Source: an uncultured Prochlorococcus sp. (GTDB lineage Bacteria > Cyanobacteriota > Cyanobacteriia > PCC-6307 > Cyanobiaceae). From it: a DNA stretch of 32,494 nucleotides. The notes under the pieces are model-generated. The model was not told where the DNA came from. It saw nothing but the letters and a program-made list of their open reading frames with translations, and did not search any database. The translations under genes were made by a program, and so were the position numbers. This document shows, piece by piece, positions 8,666 to 18,132 of the stretch. Location: contig CACNWD010000014.1 in NCBI GenBank assembly GCA_902624085.1, positions 1 through 32,494 of the forward strand, read 5' to 3'. The number at the start of each line of letters is the position of its first letter. The first letter of the stretch is position 1.

Positions 8666-9985
8666 TTAAAGAGCTCCTGAAGCAGTTGAATCTATAATTT
8701 GACCTAAATGGTTTGTTATATTTAAAGAGCTTAAAACATGATTTTTATTCTTAAAAATATCTATAACAGTAATTCCTCCATTTCCTTGTTTTATCATCCA
8801 TATATTTGAATAGCTTAAACCTAAAATGTGACAAAGTAACGTTTTGTTTACTGCATCGTGAGCCACTAATAAAGTTGTATCATTTTCCTTTTGTGAGTTA
8901 CAAATGTTATTCCATGCAGAAATAGCTCTATCATAAACTTGTTTAATTGATTCTCCTTCCGGCATAGTTACAGACTCGGGTTTTTCATGCCAGTCCCTAA
9001 GCATTTCTGGCCATGTTTGTTTAATTTCATCCTCTAATTTTCCTTCCCATAATCCATGGCTTATTTCTACCAAACTTTCGATCTTTTCTATTTGGATATT
9101 ATTATTTTTAAGAATTATTTTAGCTGTTTCATAAGGTCTATTCATTGAGCTTGAGAATGCTTTTGTAAATTCGATCTCTTCTAGATATTTAGATGCTTTA
9201 GATGCTTGTTCTTTACCTTTATCATTAAGGGGGATATCAATTTGACCTTGGAATCTACCTTCTTTATTCCAATTGGTTTCTCCATGACGAATAAGTATTA
9301 TTCTTGAATTTCCAATTTTCTTTGGTATCTTCTGATTTAAATGGGAAGTTTGATTGAGACACTCAATTTGAGAATTAAAAGAAGTTTGTGATGTGGAAAT
9401 TTTAATGATTGAAATTGATGCATTATCAAGCCTTATTTTCCTAAAACCTTGATTTGGTTTATTTAATAAGTAAAGAATTAAACAGCGTAAAATTGCGTTA
9501 TGAGCAATTATTAAAATATTTTTATTATTGCTACTTTTATTTTCTTCTTGCAAATTTTGAATAAATACTCTTGCTTGCTCATATAAATTTTGAATAGGTT
9601 TATAAGTTATATTATCTTTATTTTTTAGTTCTAATTTTTCGGGATCATTTTTCCAAATTAAATAAGAATCTTTATATTTGCTTTTAATGTCTTTACTTGT
9701 TAATCCAGACCATTTATGAAGGTCAACTTCAAGTAAATTTTTATCGTAATAAATATTAAAATTTTCTTTGAAACATTTTTCTATTTCTCTAGCAGTTTCT
9801 GCTGCTCTTTGTAGAGGAGAAGAATATATTTGATCAAATTTTATTTCATTCAAAAAATTTCCAGTTGACTTTGCTTGCTCGTAACCTTCATCTGTCAGAT
9901 AAGATTCATCAATTCTTCCTTGGATTAACCCTTTTTTATTAAAACTACTCAAACCATGTCTAACTAAAAATAAACGCATTGACAT
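8666..9985 (-). CDS. Two-domain histidine phosphatase (phosphoglycerate-mutase-like)
   Basis: The 439-residue protein is a tandem of two histidine-phosphatase domains. Domain 1 (about 1-200) has VRHGLSSFN with His10, EVDLHKWSGL and a second-histidine loop IIAHNAILRCL. Domain 2 (about 226-425) has LIRHGETNWN with His234, GRFQGQIDIPLNDKGKEQA, VEISHGLWEGK and LVAHDAVNKTLL. Both domains keep the phospho-accepting RHG and the acidic E...W.G loop, so both may be active. Homologues are annotated variously as phosphoglycerate mutase, alpha-ribazole phosphatase or 2-carboxy-D-arabinitol-1-phosphatase. The last is attractive in a Rubisco-rich cell but cannot be chosen from sequence. Start ATG 9985; another ATG lies two codons later. 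It is divergent from the CPBP protease gene. Confidence 0.85.
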   Translation of the reverse strand: MSMRLFLVRHGLSSFNKKGLIQGRIDESYLTDEGYEQAKSTGNFLNEIKFDQIYSSPLQRAAETAREIEKCFKENFNIYYDKNLLEVDLHKWSGLTSKDIKSKYKDSYLIWKNDPEKLELKNKDNITYKPIQNLYEQARVFIQNLQEENKSSNNKNILIIAHNAILRCLILYLLNKPNQGFRKIRLDNASISIIKISTSQTSFNSQIECLNQTSHLNQKIPKKIGNSRIILIRHGETNWNKEGRFQGQIDIPLNDKGKEQASKASKYLEEIEFTKAFSSSMNRPYETAKIILKNNNIQIEKIESLVEISHGLWEGKLEDEIKQTWPEMLRDWHEKPESVTMPEGESIKQVYDRAISAWNNICNSQKENDTTLLVAHDAVNKTLLCHILGLSYSNIWMIKQGNGGITVIDIFKNKNHVLSSLNITNHLGQIIDSTASGAL

Positions 9986-10010
9986 TAATCTAATTATTTA
10001 TAACTAAATC

Positions 10011-10032
10011 TAATCATCTCATGGCATGATTA
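10011..10032. promoter_or_regulatory. Inverted repeat in the divergent promoter region
   Basis: TAATCAT (10011-10017) and ATGATTA (10026-10032) form a 7-bp inverted repeat around CTCATGGC. It lies in the 93-base gap between the divergent phosphatase and CPBP genes. The position suits an operator for either gene; this is an inference from placement only. Confidence 0.3.
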
Positions 10033-10078
10033 AATTAAGTATGATGAGCCATAAATAAAAAAAATTTAAATTAAATGT

Positions 10079-11431
10079 ATGCGTAAAAAGAACTCGTTTA
10101 TAAAAATATTATTAGCTATCGTATCTTTAATAATTACTTTTTTTGTATGGCAACAAGGACTTAAAGAAAGCTTACAAAGACCCTCTGTCTCATTTGATAT
10201 CTCTCAAAAAGAAATTGAAATAGCTGAACTAGCGATGCCAGCAGTTCCAGAAAATTTAAAAAATTTTTTCCCAAATTCATATAGGGAGGAAATGGAAAGC
10301 TCTCTAAAAAAAATATCATTTACAGAGTTAACTGAAAGGAGCAAAATAATTTGGCTAATTTTACAGTATCCAGATAAACAAATTGATGAATCTTATTTCA
10401 ATAAATTTCAAAAGCCAATTTATATTAATTTATCTCAAAGTATCTATAAATCTTTCTTAGATAAATCATATAAACCCTCAAATGAAATTATCAATGACCT
10501 AAAAAATGATAAGTACTTATTAAATTTATTCAGCGATAAATTTAATCTTAATAAGGACAAAATAATTACTAAGAGCTTGGCTAATTTTATGTTTTTGAAA
10601 TTAATAATTATTAGAATAATCCCGTTAGTATCAATATTTGCTGGTTCAATTTTAGTCTTGAAATCAATATGGAAGCTGCTAAAATCAAAAGCTATAAATT
10701 GGGGAGATTATGAACCTTTAAATCTTGATATTTTAGATATGATTCTATTAGTATCAGGTGGTTTTGTTGTACTTGGTGAAGTTATCTCTCCATTAATATC
10801 AATAACCTTAGTTGATCTTTTTTCAAAAAATCTTACATATGAGATTTCTCAGTCTTTGAGAATATTTTTTGGATATTTATTTATGGCTATCCCCCCCCTA
10901 TATATTATTTATAGACAAATAAAGATTATTGATAAACAATTTAGTCTCAAAAAAGATTATTTCCAATTCAAAATTAAGCCTATAAAAGAATCCATTTATC
11001 AAGGATTTAAAGGTTGGATTATGATAATACCCTTCGTTCTATTAACATCATTAATAATGGATTTGATCGTAAAGAATCAAGCTGGAAGTAACCCTTTATT
11101 AGAAATAGTTCTAAATAATAATAATTATTATGCATTTATATTGCTTTTTTTAACTACTACTATTATCGCACCATTATTTGAAGAAATTATTTTTAGGGGG
11201 GTTTTACTTCCTGTCTTGGCAAGAGATTGCGGCAAAATAATTGGTATTTTAATATCCTCATTTGTTTTTGCATTGGCCCATCTTAGCTTAAATGAATTCC
11301 CTCCATTATTTGTTCTTGGGATAGGATTGGCTACTACAAGATTAATTTCAGGTAGATTATCTTCATCAATTGTTATGCATTCTTTTTGGAATGGACTAAC
11401 ATTTCTTAATCTATTTTTATTAAGAACTTAA
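10079..11431 (+). CDS. CPBP-family intramembrane glutamic protease
   Basis: This is a CPBP (Abi/Rce1-like) membrane endopeptidase. In other lineages such proteins process prenylated proteins, bacteriocins or peptides; the substrate here is unknown. The 450-residue protein has an N-terminal anchor (about 9-25), a soluble region to about residue 165, then several membrane helices. The C-terminal domain has all three motifs: FEEIIFRG with Glu368, Glu369 and Arg373; FVFALAHL with His401; and VMHSFWNG with His434 and Asn438. The catalytic set is therefore complete. The gene contains a run of eight C residues at 10891-10898, exceptional in this AT-rich DNA and a potential slippage site. A hairpin follows the stop. 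Confidence 0.88.
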   Translation: MRKKNSFIKILLAIVSLIITFFVWQQGLKESLQRPSVSFDISQKEIEIAELAMPAVPENLKNFFPNSYREEMESSLKKISFTELTERSKIIWLILQYPDKQIDESYFNKFQKPIYINLSQSIYKSFLDKSYKPSNEIINDLKNDKYLLNLFSDKFNLNKDKIITKSLANFMFLKLIIIRIIPLVSIFAGSILVLKSIWKLLKSKAINWGDYEPLNLDILDMILLVSGGFVVLGEVISPLISITLVDLFSKNLTYEISQSLRIFFGYLFMAIPPLYIIYRQIKIIDKQFSLKKDYFQFKIKPIKESIYQGFKGWIMIIPFVLLTSLIMDLIVKNQAGSNPLLEIVLNNNNYYAFILLFLTTTIIAPLFEEIIFRGVLLPVLARDCGKIIGILISSFVFALAHLSLNEFPPLFVLGIGLATTRLISGRLSSSIVMHSFWNGLTFLNLFLLRT

Positions 11432-11435
11432 TATA

Positions 11436-11459
11436 TTTTTTGCATAAACTTGCAAAAAA
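11436..11459 (+). terminator. Hairpin after the CPBP protease gene
   Basis: TTTTTTGCA (11436-11444) pairs with TGCAAAAAA (11451-11459) around the loop TAAACT, starting five bases past the CPBP stop. A second palindrome, AACTTATAAGTT, sits at 11479-11490 and is followed by a T run. Either could end transcription. The stems are weak because they are almost all A-T. Confidence 0.35.
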
Positions 11460-11565
11460 ATTTAATAAGTGTTTACTTAACTTATAAGTTTTTTTAAGAA
11501 TATCTAATTATGAATTTTTCATTTTTATATTATTTAAACATTTCGATTAAATTAATAAATTGAAA

Positions 11566-11922
11566 ATGTTCATTAATACGAGGATATATTGCAAAATAAT
11601 CGATCGTTTTAACCTTTCAATTATTATTTTAATTTTGTTTTTATCTTTTATTTCTCTTAATAGTCAAAGGAAATGGACAATATTTTATTCAAGTATGATA
11701 GAAATAAGGAATAAAAATAATAATATTATCGATTATATTTCTAAAACTGAACAATACCTTCTTAATGAAATTGAACATCAAAATAATATAAAGAAAACCA
11801 ACCCAGATGATCTAATTTATTTATCAAAAATAAAGAGAAAGAAAACAACAAATCTTCTATCTTTAGTAGCTAAAAAAATGATTAAAGGTTTTGATGATGG
11901 TAGCTATCAGAGAGGATATTAA
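11566..11922 (+). CDS. Small bitopic membrane protein upstream of ftsI; candidate FtsL-like
   Basis: This protein of 118 residues has a short basic N-terminus and one strongly hydrophobic span (SIIILILFLSFISL, about 18-31). A polar segment with coiled-coil-like spacing follows (MIEIRNKNNNIIDYISKTEQYLLNEIEHQNNIKK), then a basic tail. Size, topology and position 12 bases before ftsI match FtsL, the bitopic partner that sits upstream of ftsI in many bacteria. There is no sequence motif that proves it, because FtsL is poorly conserved. I infer a divisome role from architecture and context. ATG 11566 is chosen; an in-frame TTG at 11560 is equally possible and adds two residues. Neither has a clear ribosome site. 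Confidence 0.7.
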   Translation: MFINTRIYCKIIDRFNLSIIILILFLSFISLNSQRKWTIFYSSMIEIRNKNNNIIDYISKTEQYLLNEIEHQNNIKKTNPDDLIYLSKIKRKKTTNLLSLVAKKMIKGFDDGSYQRGY

Positions 11923-11934
11923 ATCTAAAAATAA

Positions 11935-13695
11935 ATGAAAAAAAGAATAAAAAAGATTATTAACCTGAGACCTCTTAGTTCAAATCGATTTAAGATTACT
12001 TATATTACCTCTCTAATTTTGATAGTTGGTTTGTTATCTAGGTTAATTAACCTTCAGGTCTTCAATGCTTCAACTTTAAAAAATAAAGCAATCGCTATTC
12101 AAGTAAAAAAAACTAATGTCTTAAAGCAGAGAAGAACTATCGTGGATAGAAATAATAGATTGATCGCTTTTGATAAACCTTTATATAATTTATGGGCACA
12201 TCCAAGATATTTTAATTTTCCAGGTGACGAATCAAAAAGAATAAGAACTGTTAAGGAGGTCATAAGTAAAATATCAAATGTGTTGAATATTGAGGAAAAA
12301 ATACTTTTAGAAAAATTTAAAAATAATAAAGAGGGAGTTAAATTATTGGATAATTTAAATGAAGAGGATGCTGAAAATATAAGAAAATTGCATATAAGCG
12401 GAATAGATTTAGAAAATTATTCAAAAAGAGTTTATCCTCAAGGAAATCTTTTTTCAAACATAATAGGTTTTGTTAATTATGACAGGCAAGGTTCTTCTGG
12501 CTTAGAGTTATATTTAGAAAATGAAATTCAGTTTATAAGAAAAAGTAATCTTTTAAAAAAAGGTGCCGATGGTACCCCCTTGCCTGATAATTCAGGGCCT
12601 AATGATTTCATAAATGATGATAAGAAAATTGTTTTAACATTAGATTCAAGATTACAAAAGGTCGCCTCTAATATACTTTCTAAGCAAGTTAAAAAATGGG
12701 ACGCGAAAAAAGGTTTGGCACTTGTTATGAACGTTAATAATGGTGAAATATTGTCTTTGGTTTCTAATCCTTCTTATGATCCACATAAATATTGGGAATA
12801 TGATCAGGAAGTATTCAAAGGATGGTATTTACAAGATTTATTTGAGCCAGGTTCAACGTTTAAACCTATAAATCTTGCTTTAGCTTTGGAAGAGAAAGTA
12901 ATTAAAAAAAATGGTTTTGTTGAAGATAATGGAAACATATATGTTGGGGGATGGTCATTATCTAATTGGAATAAGAAAGGGAATGGATATATAAGTTATC
13001 CAAAAGTACTTCAAGTCTCTAGTAATGTCGCGATGGTAAGAATTATGCAGAATTTAAAACCGATAACTCATTGGAACTGGTTTAAAAAACTTGGTTTAGA
13101 TAAAAATTTAAAAACTGATTTATTTGAATCTACACCAGGACAATTAAAATCAAAAGAAATTTTTATTAACCAGCCTATTGAACAAGCTGTTGCATCTTTT
13201 GGACAAGGATTTTCTATCTCACCAATCAAATTAGCTCAACTACATGCTGTCATAGCAAATGGCGGCTATGAAGTATTTCCACATGTTACGTTTAATTTTC
13301 AAGTTAATAGTAAAAATCTCAAAAAAAATAAATTTTTTTCTGATGAAGTTTCTAAAATAATTGTCAATTGGATGGAAACAGTTGTCGAGGAAGGAAGTGG
13401 AGCTGGAGCCAAGATAGATGGCTATAGAATTGGAGGGAAAACTGGAACTTCTCAAAAAGCCATTAATGGAATTTATTCTGAAAAGAAAGCTTGTAGTTTT
13501 GTTGCGATATTACCAGTTGATAATCCGAAGTATCTCGTTTTTGTATTAATTGATGAACCTAACAAACCTTATGCTTATGGATCAACAGTTGCAGTTCCTG
13601 TCGCAAAAGAAATTATTGATAGCCTAATAGTTCTAAATAAACTACCTCCCTCTGGGAAAGAGAATTCATTAATTGTTAATAAACCTTTAAATTAA
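11935..13695 (+). CDS. ftsI: Peptidoglycan D,D-transpeptidase FtsI / PBP3
   Basis: FtsI cross-links septal peptidoglycan during division. The 586-residue class B PBP has a basic N-terminus and a membrane anchor (about 22-40). The PBP dimerisation region follows (RRTIVDRNNRLIAFDKPLYNLW and RVYPQGNLFSNIIGFVN). The transpeptidase domain has all active-site motifs: Ser307-T-F-Lys310, Ser362-Ser-Asn364 and Lys502-Thr-Gly504. No PASTA domains are present. ATG 11935 follows the small FtsL-like gene by 12 bases, which suggests one transcript. A 78-base gap separates it from the transaldolase gene. Confidence 0.95.
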   Translation: MKKRIKKIINLRPLSSNRFKITYITSLILIVGLLSRLINLQVFNASTLKNKAIAIQVKKTNVLKQRRTIVDRNNRLIAFDKPLYNLWAHPRYFNFPGDESKRIRTVKEVISKISNVLNIEEKILLEKFKNNKEGVKLLDNLNEEDAENIRKLHISGIDLENYSKRVYPQGNLFSNIIGFVNYDRQGSSGLELYLENEIQFIRKSNLLKKGADGTPLPDNSGPNDFINDDKKIVLTLDSRLQKVASNILSKQVKKWDAKKGLALVMNVNNGEILSLVSNPSYDPHKYWEYDQEVFKGWYLQDLFEPGSTFKPINLALALEEKVIKKNGFVEDNGNIYVGGWSLSNWNKKGNGYISYPKVLQVSSNVAMVRIMQNLKPITHWNWFKKLGLDKNLKTDLFESTPGQLKSKEIFINQPIEQAVASFGQGFSISPIKLAQLHAVIANGGYEVFPHVTFNFQVNSKNLKKNKFFSDEVSKIIVNWMETVVEEGSGAGAKIDGYRIGGKTGTSQKAINGIYSEKKACSFVAILPVDNPKYLVFVLIDEPNKPYAYGSTVAVPVAKEIIDSLIVLNKLPPSGKENSLIVNKPLN

Positions 13696-13773
13696 GTGAT
13701 TTTTTAGTTAAAAAAACAATTTTAAGGGTGATTTCAATTTGATAAAGAGCTAAGTTAAAAATAAATAAAGGTT

Positions 13774-14778
13774 ATGTCAATGAAATCAGTATTAGAACAA
13801 TTATCATCAATGACTATTGTAGTCGCAGATACAGGTGATATAGATGCTATTAAAAAATTTAAACCAAGAGATGCAACAACTAATCCCTCTCTGATATTAG
13901 CGGCAGCAAAAAATCCAAGCTATTTAAAATTAATAGATGAAGCTTTGGAAACGTCTAAAAAATTATTTCCAAGAGAATGTGATCAAAAAAGGTTTATTAA
14001 AGAAGCTATTGATCAAGTATCCGTTCTCTTTGGAAAAGAGATTTTAGGAATTATATCTGGGAGAGTATCTACAGAGGTTGATGCCAGATTAAGTTTTGAT
14101 ACTGATGCCACCGTATCAAAAGCCATTAAAATTATTAATCAATATAAAAACTATGGGATTGATAAAAGTAGGATTTTAATTAAGATTGCTTCGACATGGG
14201 AAGGTATTAAGGCAGCAGAAATACTAGAGAGCAAGGGAATAAAGTGTAATCTGACTTTGCTTTTCAATTTTTGCCAGGCAGTCGCATGTGCAAATGCAAA
14301 CGTAACACTTATCTCTCCGTTTGTTGGCAGGATTTTAGATTGGCATAAGGCAAAAACTGGCAAAATGTCATTTTCTGGAAGCGAAGATCCAGGAGTTATT
14401 TCAGTTACTAAGATATTTAATTATTTTAAGGAAAAAGGAGTCACAACTGAAGTAATGGGAGCAAGTTTTAGGAATATTGAAGAGATAAAAGAATTGGCTG
14501 GGTGTGACTTGCTCACTATCTCTCCTAAATTGCTCGAAGAACTAAATAATCAAAATGAAAAGTTGACCAAGAAATTAGATAAAGATTTTATCTCGGGGAA
14601 TTCTCCAGATTATGTCTTTGAAGAAAGAGATTTTAGATTAAATATGCTTGAGGATCAAATGGCTAGCGAAAAATTGAGTGAAGGTATTACTGGTTTTAGT
14701 AAGGCAATTGAAGAGTTAGAGGATTTACTGATAAATAGATATACTGAAATATCTAATGAAAAGTTAATAAAAATGTAG
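13774..14778 (+). CDS. tal: Transaldolase
   Basis: Transaldolase transfers a dihydroxyacetone unit between sugar phosphates in the pentose phosphate pathway. In cyanobacteria it serves mainly night-time carbon oxidation. The 334-residue product is of the TalB type. It has [20 protein letters not shown], the signature [26 protein letters not shown] with Schiff-base Lys137 (equivalent to E. coli Lys132), [12 protein letters not shown] and [10 protein letters not shown]. The C-terminal stretch after residue 300 is an extra helix compared with E. coli. ATG 13774 has AAAGG shortly before it; a second ATG lies two codons later. Its end faces the convergent flavoprotein across 30 AT-rich bases. Confidence 0.95.
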   Translation: MSMKSVLEQLSSMTIVVADTGDIDAIKKFKPRDATTNPSLILAAAKNPSYLKLIDEALETSKKLFPRECDQKRFIKEAIDQVSVLFGKEILGIISGRVSTEVDARLSFDTDATVSKAIKIINQYKNYGIDKSRILIKIASTWEGIKAAEILESKGIKCNLTLLFNFCQAVACANANVTLISPFVGRILDWHKAKTGKMSFSGSEDPGVISVTKIFNYFKEKGVTTEVMGASFRNIEEIKELAGCDLLTISPKLLEELNNQNEKLTKKLDKDFISGNSPDYVFEERDFRLNMLEDQMASEKLSEGITGFSKAIEELEDLLINRYTEISNEKLIKM

Positions 14779-14808
14779 TTTTAATTATTATTATTATAAA
14801 TTTTAGGA

Positions 14809-15933
14809 TTATTGAAAGAGCAATCTTTTTATTACCCTTTGGGCTATATCAGAATAACTCATTTCACCAGATAATATCTGAGCTATCCTTTTTGGAGCCG
14901 TTTTACGTTTGACACCTAATCTATATCCAGTTTGTGGAAATCTATAGAAAACTTCAGCAATTCTTTTTCCCCATGCCATAGATTTACTCCACTTAAGTTG
15001 CATAATTTTGGAATAATTAGATAAATCTTGATCATTATTTAATAGGCATTGATTGATTGATTCTGCGGCATAAAAACTACTTAATAATGAGGGCCTTATT
15101 CCCTCTGCTAAGAAAGGGTCACATAGTGATGCAGCATCTCCAATAACTAGAGCTCTGTCAATATGAAGATTATAAAAACCGTTCCAAATCCTTAATCTCT
15201 TATAAATAATTTCATAATCATCTATATTAAATCCAAAATAATTTATAACATTTTTGCTTAATTCTTTATTATCTATTTTGTAATTACCAATAAATGTGCC
15301 TATACCTATGTTTGTAGATTGTTTTAAAGGAAACGCCCAGGAAAATCCATATTTTATAGAGCCGAAATCGAATCTAACTGAATTCTTTGATAAGTTTCCT
15401 AATCCGTTTAATCTTATCGCAGCAGTCTGAGCGTATCGGGGACGTTTAGGACCAAGTTTAAGAAAAGTTGACCATTTGGATTCTGATCCATCTGCAATGA
15501 CTAAAAATTTTGATTCATAAGAATTTTCATTATTACATTTAATTGTCCAACTATCATTATTCTTCTCTAGGCTTTTTACTTTGACAGAATTGATAAAAAA
15601 AGTTCCTTGACTTATAGCCTTTTCGATTAATAAATTATCTAATACTTCTCGTTTAACAATCACAAATGGAGACTTTCCTGTCAGTTCTGCAATCACTTTG
15701 TCTTTTGATTCATAAGTAAAGTGAACTCTCTTAACTTCAGTTTCTATAGCTTTTTTGATATCAATCGGCAAAAAGGTTCTCATTTTTGCAGCCATTCCAC
15801 CAGCACAAGGAATTATGCTTTTATGATTTGATTTTTCAATAACTAAAACTGAATATCCCTTATTTGATAAATGAACAGCGGTAGATGAACCAGATAATCC
15901 ACCTCCAATAATAATCACATCAAATAATTTCAA
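14809..15933 (-). CDS. FAD-dependent oxidoreductase, geranylgeranyl-reductase-like
   Basis: The 374-residue product begins with an FAD-binding Rossmann motif ([31 protein letters not shown]). It continues with the pattern of the geranylgeranyl reductase family: [43 protein letters not shown] and the late FAD motif [23 protein letters not shown]. It is shorter and more divergent than ChlP, the chlorophyll-pathway geranylgeranyl reductase, which should lie elsewhere in the genome. I therefore do not name it chlP. Saturation of a prenyl chain or another hydrophobic ring/olefin is plausible. Its ATG overlaps the frr stop by four bases, so it is translationally coupled to frr. I see no functional link between them. 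Confidence 0.82.
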   Translation of the reverse strand: MKLFDVIIIGGGLSGSSTAVHLSNKGYSVLVIEKSNHKSIIPCAGGMAAKMRTFLPIDIKKAIETEVKRVHFTYESKDKVIAELTGKSPFVIVKREVLDNLLIEKAISQGTFFINSVKVKSLEKNNDSWTIKCNNENSYESKFLVIADGSESKWSTFLKLGPKRPRYAQTAAIRLNGLGNLSKNSVRFDFGSIKYGFSWAFPLKQSTNIGIGTFIGNYKIDNKELSKNVINYFGFNIDDYEIIYKRLRIWNGFYNLHIDRALVIGDAASLCDPFLAEGIRPSLLSSFYAAESINQCLLNNDQDLSNYSKIMQLKWSKSMAWGKRIAEVFYRFPQTGYRLGVKRKTAPKRIAQILSGEMSYSDIAQRVIKRLLFQ

Positions 15934-16478
15934 ACTTTTAAAATCTCTTTTTCTTTCTCTGCAAGTTTACTTTCAATTATTGCTATGAATTGATCTGTTA
16001 TCTTTTGTATTTTTTGTTGGTTATCTCTGGATTCATCAAGTGAAATTGAGCCATCTTTTTCCTCTTTTTTTTCTTTATCAATAGCTTCTCGTCTAATATT
16101 CCTTAGAGCGACCTTGCCTTCTTCAGCATACTTTGAGGCAAGTTTGCAAAATTCTTTTCTTCTTTCTTCGGTCAAAGGAGGTACATTAATTCTTATTGCT
16201 TTCCCATCATTGTTTGGCGTCATACCCAGGTCACTTATTGAAATCGCTTTTTCAATTGCTGGTAGACAGGATATGTCAAAAGGTTGTATGGAAATTGTTT
16301 GAGAATCTTGAGTTGTTATAGAAGCTAAAGACTTTAATGGGGTTTCTACATCGTAATAGTCAAGACTAATTCTATCTAATAAAGATGCATTGGCTCGGCC
16401 TGTACGAATAGTATTGAAACTTCTTTGAGTCGCTTCAATACTTTTATTCATGTTTAATTTGATTTCGTTTTCATTCAT
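15930..16478 (-). CDS. frr: Ribosome recycling factor
   Basis: RRF works with EF-G to split post-termination ribosomes. The 182-residue product has the family elements [22 protein letters not shown] near the N-terminus. [26 protein letters not shown] follows, then [36 protein letters not shown]. The long charged C-terminal helix ends in EKEILKV. Length and order are normal. It lies 19 bases downstream of pyrH, the common frr-pyrH pairing, and its end overlaps the flavoprotein start. Confidence 0.97.
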   Translation of the reverse strand: MNENEIKLNMNKSIEATQRSFNTIRTGRANASLLDRISLDYYDVETPLKSLASITTQDSQTISIQPFDISCLPAIEKAISISDLGMTPNNDGKAIRINVPPLTEERRKEFCKLASKYAEEGKVALRNIRREAIDKEKKEEKDGSISLDESRDNQQKIQKITDQFIAIIESKLAEKEKEILKV

Positions 16479-16497
16479 AATTTTATTTAAGATTGAA

Positions 16498-17202
16498 TTA
16501 ATTGATTAGTGAACCTATTGGTTCTCCCGTAACGGCCTTTGAAATATTACCTCTCTTAAAAATATCAAAAACTACAATTGGAATATTGTTATCTTTGCAA
16601 AGTGCTATAGCCGTGCTATCCATTACAGCAATTTCATCACTTAGAACTTGTTGATAAGTAAGAGTCGTATATTTTTTCGCGTCATCAAAAATATTTGGAT
16701 CTTTATCATAAACCCCATCAACTTTGGTCGCTTTCATCACGGCTTCTGCATTTATCTCGGCTGCTCGTAATGCAGCAGTTGTATCTGTCGTAAAAAATGG
16801 ATTACCGCAACCACCCCCAAATACAACAACTCTCCCTTTCTCAAGATGTCTAATCGCTCTTCTTCTTATATAGGGTTCTGCAATCTCTTGCATCTCTATG
16901 GCAGTCTGTACTCTTGTTTCTACACCAGCTCTTTCAAGTCCATCTTGAAGAGATATTGCATTCATAACTGTGGCTAGCATTCCGACATAATCTGCTGTGG
17001 CCCTATCCATTCCATCTGCCGATCCTTTTAAACCTCGAAAAATATTACCTCCCCCAACAACAATTGCTAATTGAACATCATTCGAAACTACTTTAGATAC
17101 ATCTTCAGCAATTGATTGAACTATAGCAGGGTCAATACCATAGGGTCTTTCCCCCATTAAAGCCTCACCGCTTAGTTTTAAAAGGATTCTTTTGTAAGTC
17201 AT
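16498..17202 (-). CDS. pyrH: UMP kinase
   Basis: PyrH phosphorylates UMP to UDP, the branch step feeding pyrimidine nucleotides and UDP-sugars. The 234-residue product of the amino-acid-kinase fold starts [17 protein letters not shown]. It has [67 protein letters not shown] and [13 protein letters not shown] 17202 gives the family's usual start. A TTG at 17232 would add ten residues (LLSYKYEYG-like) with no homology, so I reject it. The 190-base gap between this start and cobO is AT-rich and shows no gene; the pyrH promoter should be there. Confidence 0.96.
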   Translation of the reverse strand: MTYKRILLKLSGEALMGERPYGIDPAIVQSIAEDVSKVVSNDVQLAIVVGGGNIFRGLKGSADGMDRATADYVGMLATVMNAISLQDGLERAGVETRVQTAIEMQEIAEPYIRRRAIRHLEKGRVVVFGGGCGNPFFTTDTTAALRAAEINAEAVMKATKVDGVYDKDPNIFDDAKKYTTLTYQQVLSDEIAVMDSTAIALCKDNNIPIVVFDIFKRGNISKAVTGEPIGSLIN

Positions 17203-17392
17203 TCCATATTCATACTTGTATGACAGTAGCAAGTAATAGGCAGTTTTTCTATCTTAAATCTTTTTTACTTGCGTCTTTAAACATTTCTAAATTAATATTT
17301 GATTGAATAAAAAACTTTAATAGAGAAATAATCTGTTAAAAAATTAAATAGTTAGCTAATTAAATAAAAAATAAAATTTGGTAAAAATTATT

Positions 17393-18094
17393 TCAATATT
17401 CAACACATTCTTGGGCTTTTATACCTTGTTCTCTAAAAGGATGTTTTATTAATTTCATTTCAGTAACTAAATCTGCAAATTCTATGATCTCTTTAGATGC
17501 TCCCCGTCCAGTTAAAATTACGTGACATAAATTTTTATTCATATTCAAGTCTTTTAAAAATAAAATAATTTCTTCTGTATTGATATAACCTAACTTTATT
17601 GCAATATTTATTTCATCAAGAATTACTATTTTATAGGATTCATTTTTAATATACTCTTTAGCTATTTCCCATGCCTTATTGACGAAAAATTGATCTTTAT
17701 TTCTATTTTGAGTCTCCCATGTAAAGCCAGCCCCTAATGATCTCCATACGATATTATTGGAAAATTTCTCAAATGCTTTTTTTTCACCAGTTGTCCAGGC
17801 TCCTTTTATGAATTGAATTATTGCAATTTTATAACCATGTCCTAATGCTCTTAGGCCCATACCAAGAGCAGCAGTGGTTTTTCCTTTCCCATTTCCTGTA
17901 AAGACGATAACCAGACCTTTTTCCAAATTTCTCTCTTTTACCCTTTCAACCTGAATTTCTTTTCTTTTTTGCATTCTTTCTTTATAAAGGTTGTCATCCA
18001 CTTCTGGAGATAAATTGCCTCCCATCCCTAATCTAGTAGCTTCCTTGTCTAAATGATTTATATTATTTAGATCTTTTTGAAATTTATCGACCAT
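17393..18094 (-). CDS. cobO: Cob(I)yrinic acid a,c-diamide adenosyltransferase
   Basis: CobO/BtuR attaches the adenosyl group from ATP to cobalt during B12 synthesis. The 233-residue product has an N-terminal extension of about 58 residues, then a P-loop GNGKGKTT (67-74). ALGMGLRALGHGYKIAIIQFIKGAW and a late VILDEINIAIKLGYI and VILTGRGAS follow, with the C-terminal HPFREQGIKAQECVEY typical of the family. ATG 18094 is used. It is 38 bases downstream of the recombinase gene on the same strand, possibly read through from it. With cobK it shows that corrinoid synthesis genes are scattered rather than clustered here. Confidence 0.95.
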   Translation of the reverse strand: MVDKFQKDLNNINHLDKEATRLGMGGNLSPEVDDNLYKERMQKRKEIQVERVKERNLEKGLVIVFTGNGKGKTTAALGMGLRALGHGYKIAIIQFIKGAWTTGEKKAFEKFSNNIVWRSLGAGFTWETQNRNKDQFFVNKAWEIAKEYIKNESYKIVILDEINIAIKLGYINTEEIILFLKDLNMNKNLCHVILTGRGASKEIIEFADLVTEMKLIKHPFREQGIKAQECVEY

Positions 18095-18132
18095 AGCAAG
18101 AATTAAAAGCTCATTTTATTTTTAACATGAAT

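Noticed and set aside
17203-17232. Upstream TTG start extending pyrH by ten residues
   Set aside because: The extension has no similarity to UMP kinase N-termini, while ATG 17202 gives the standard [12 protein letters not shown] start.
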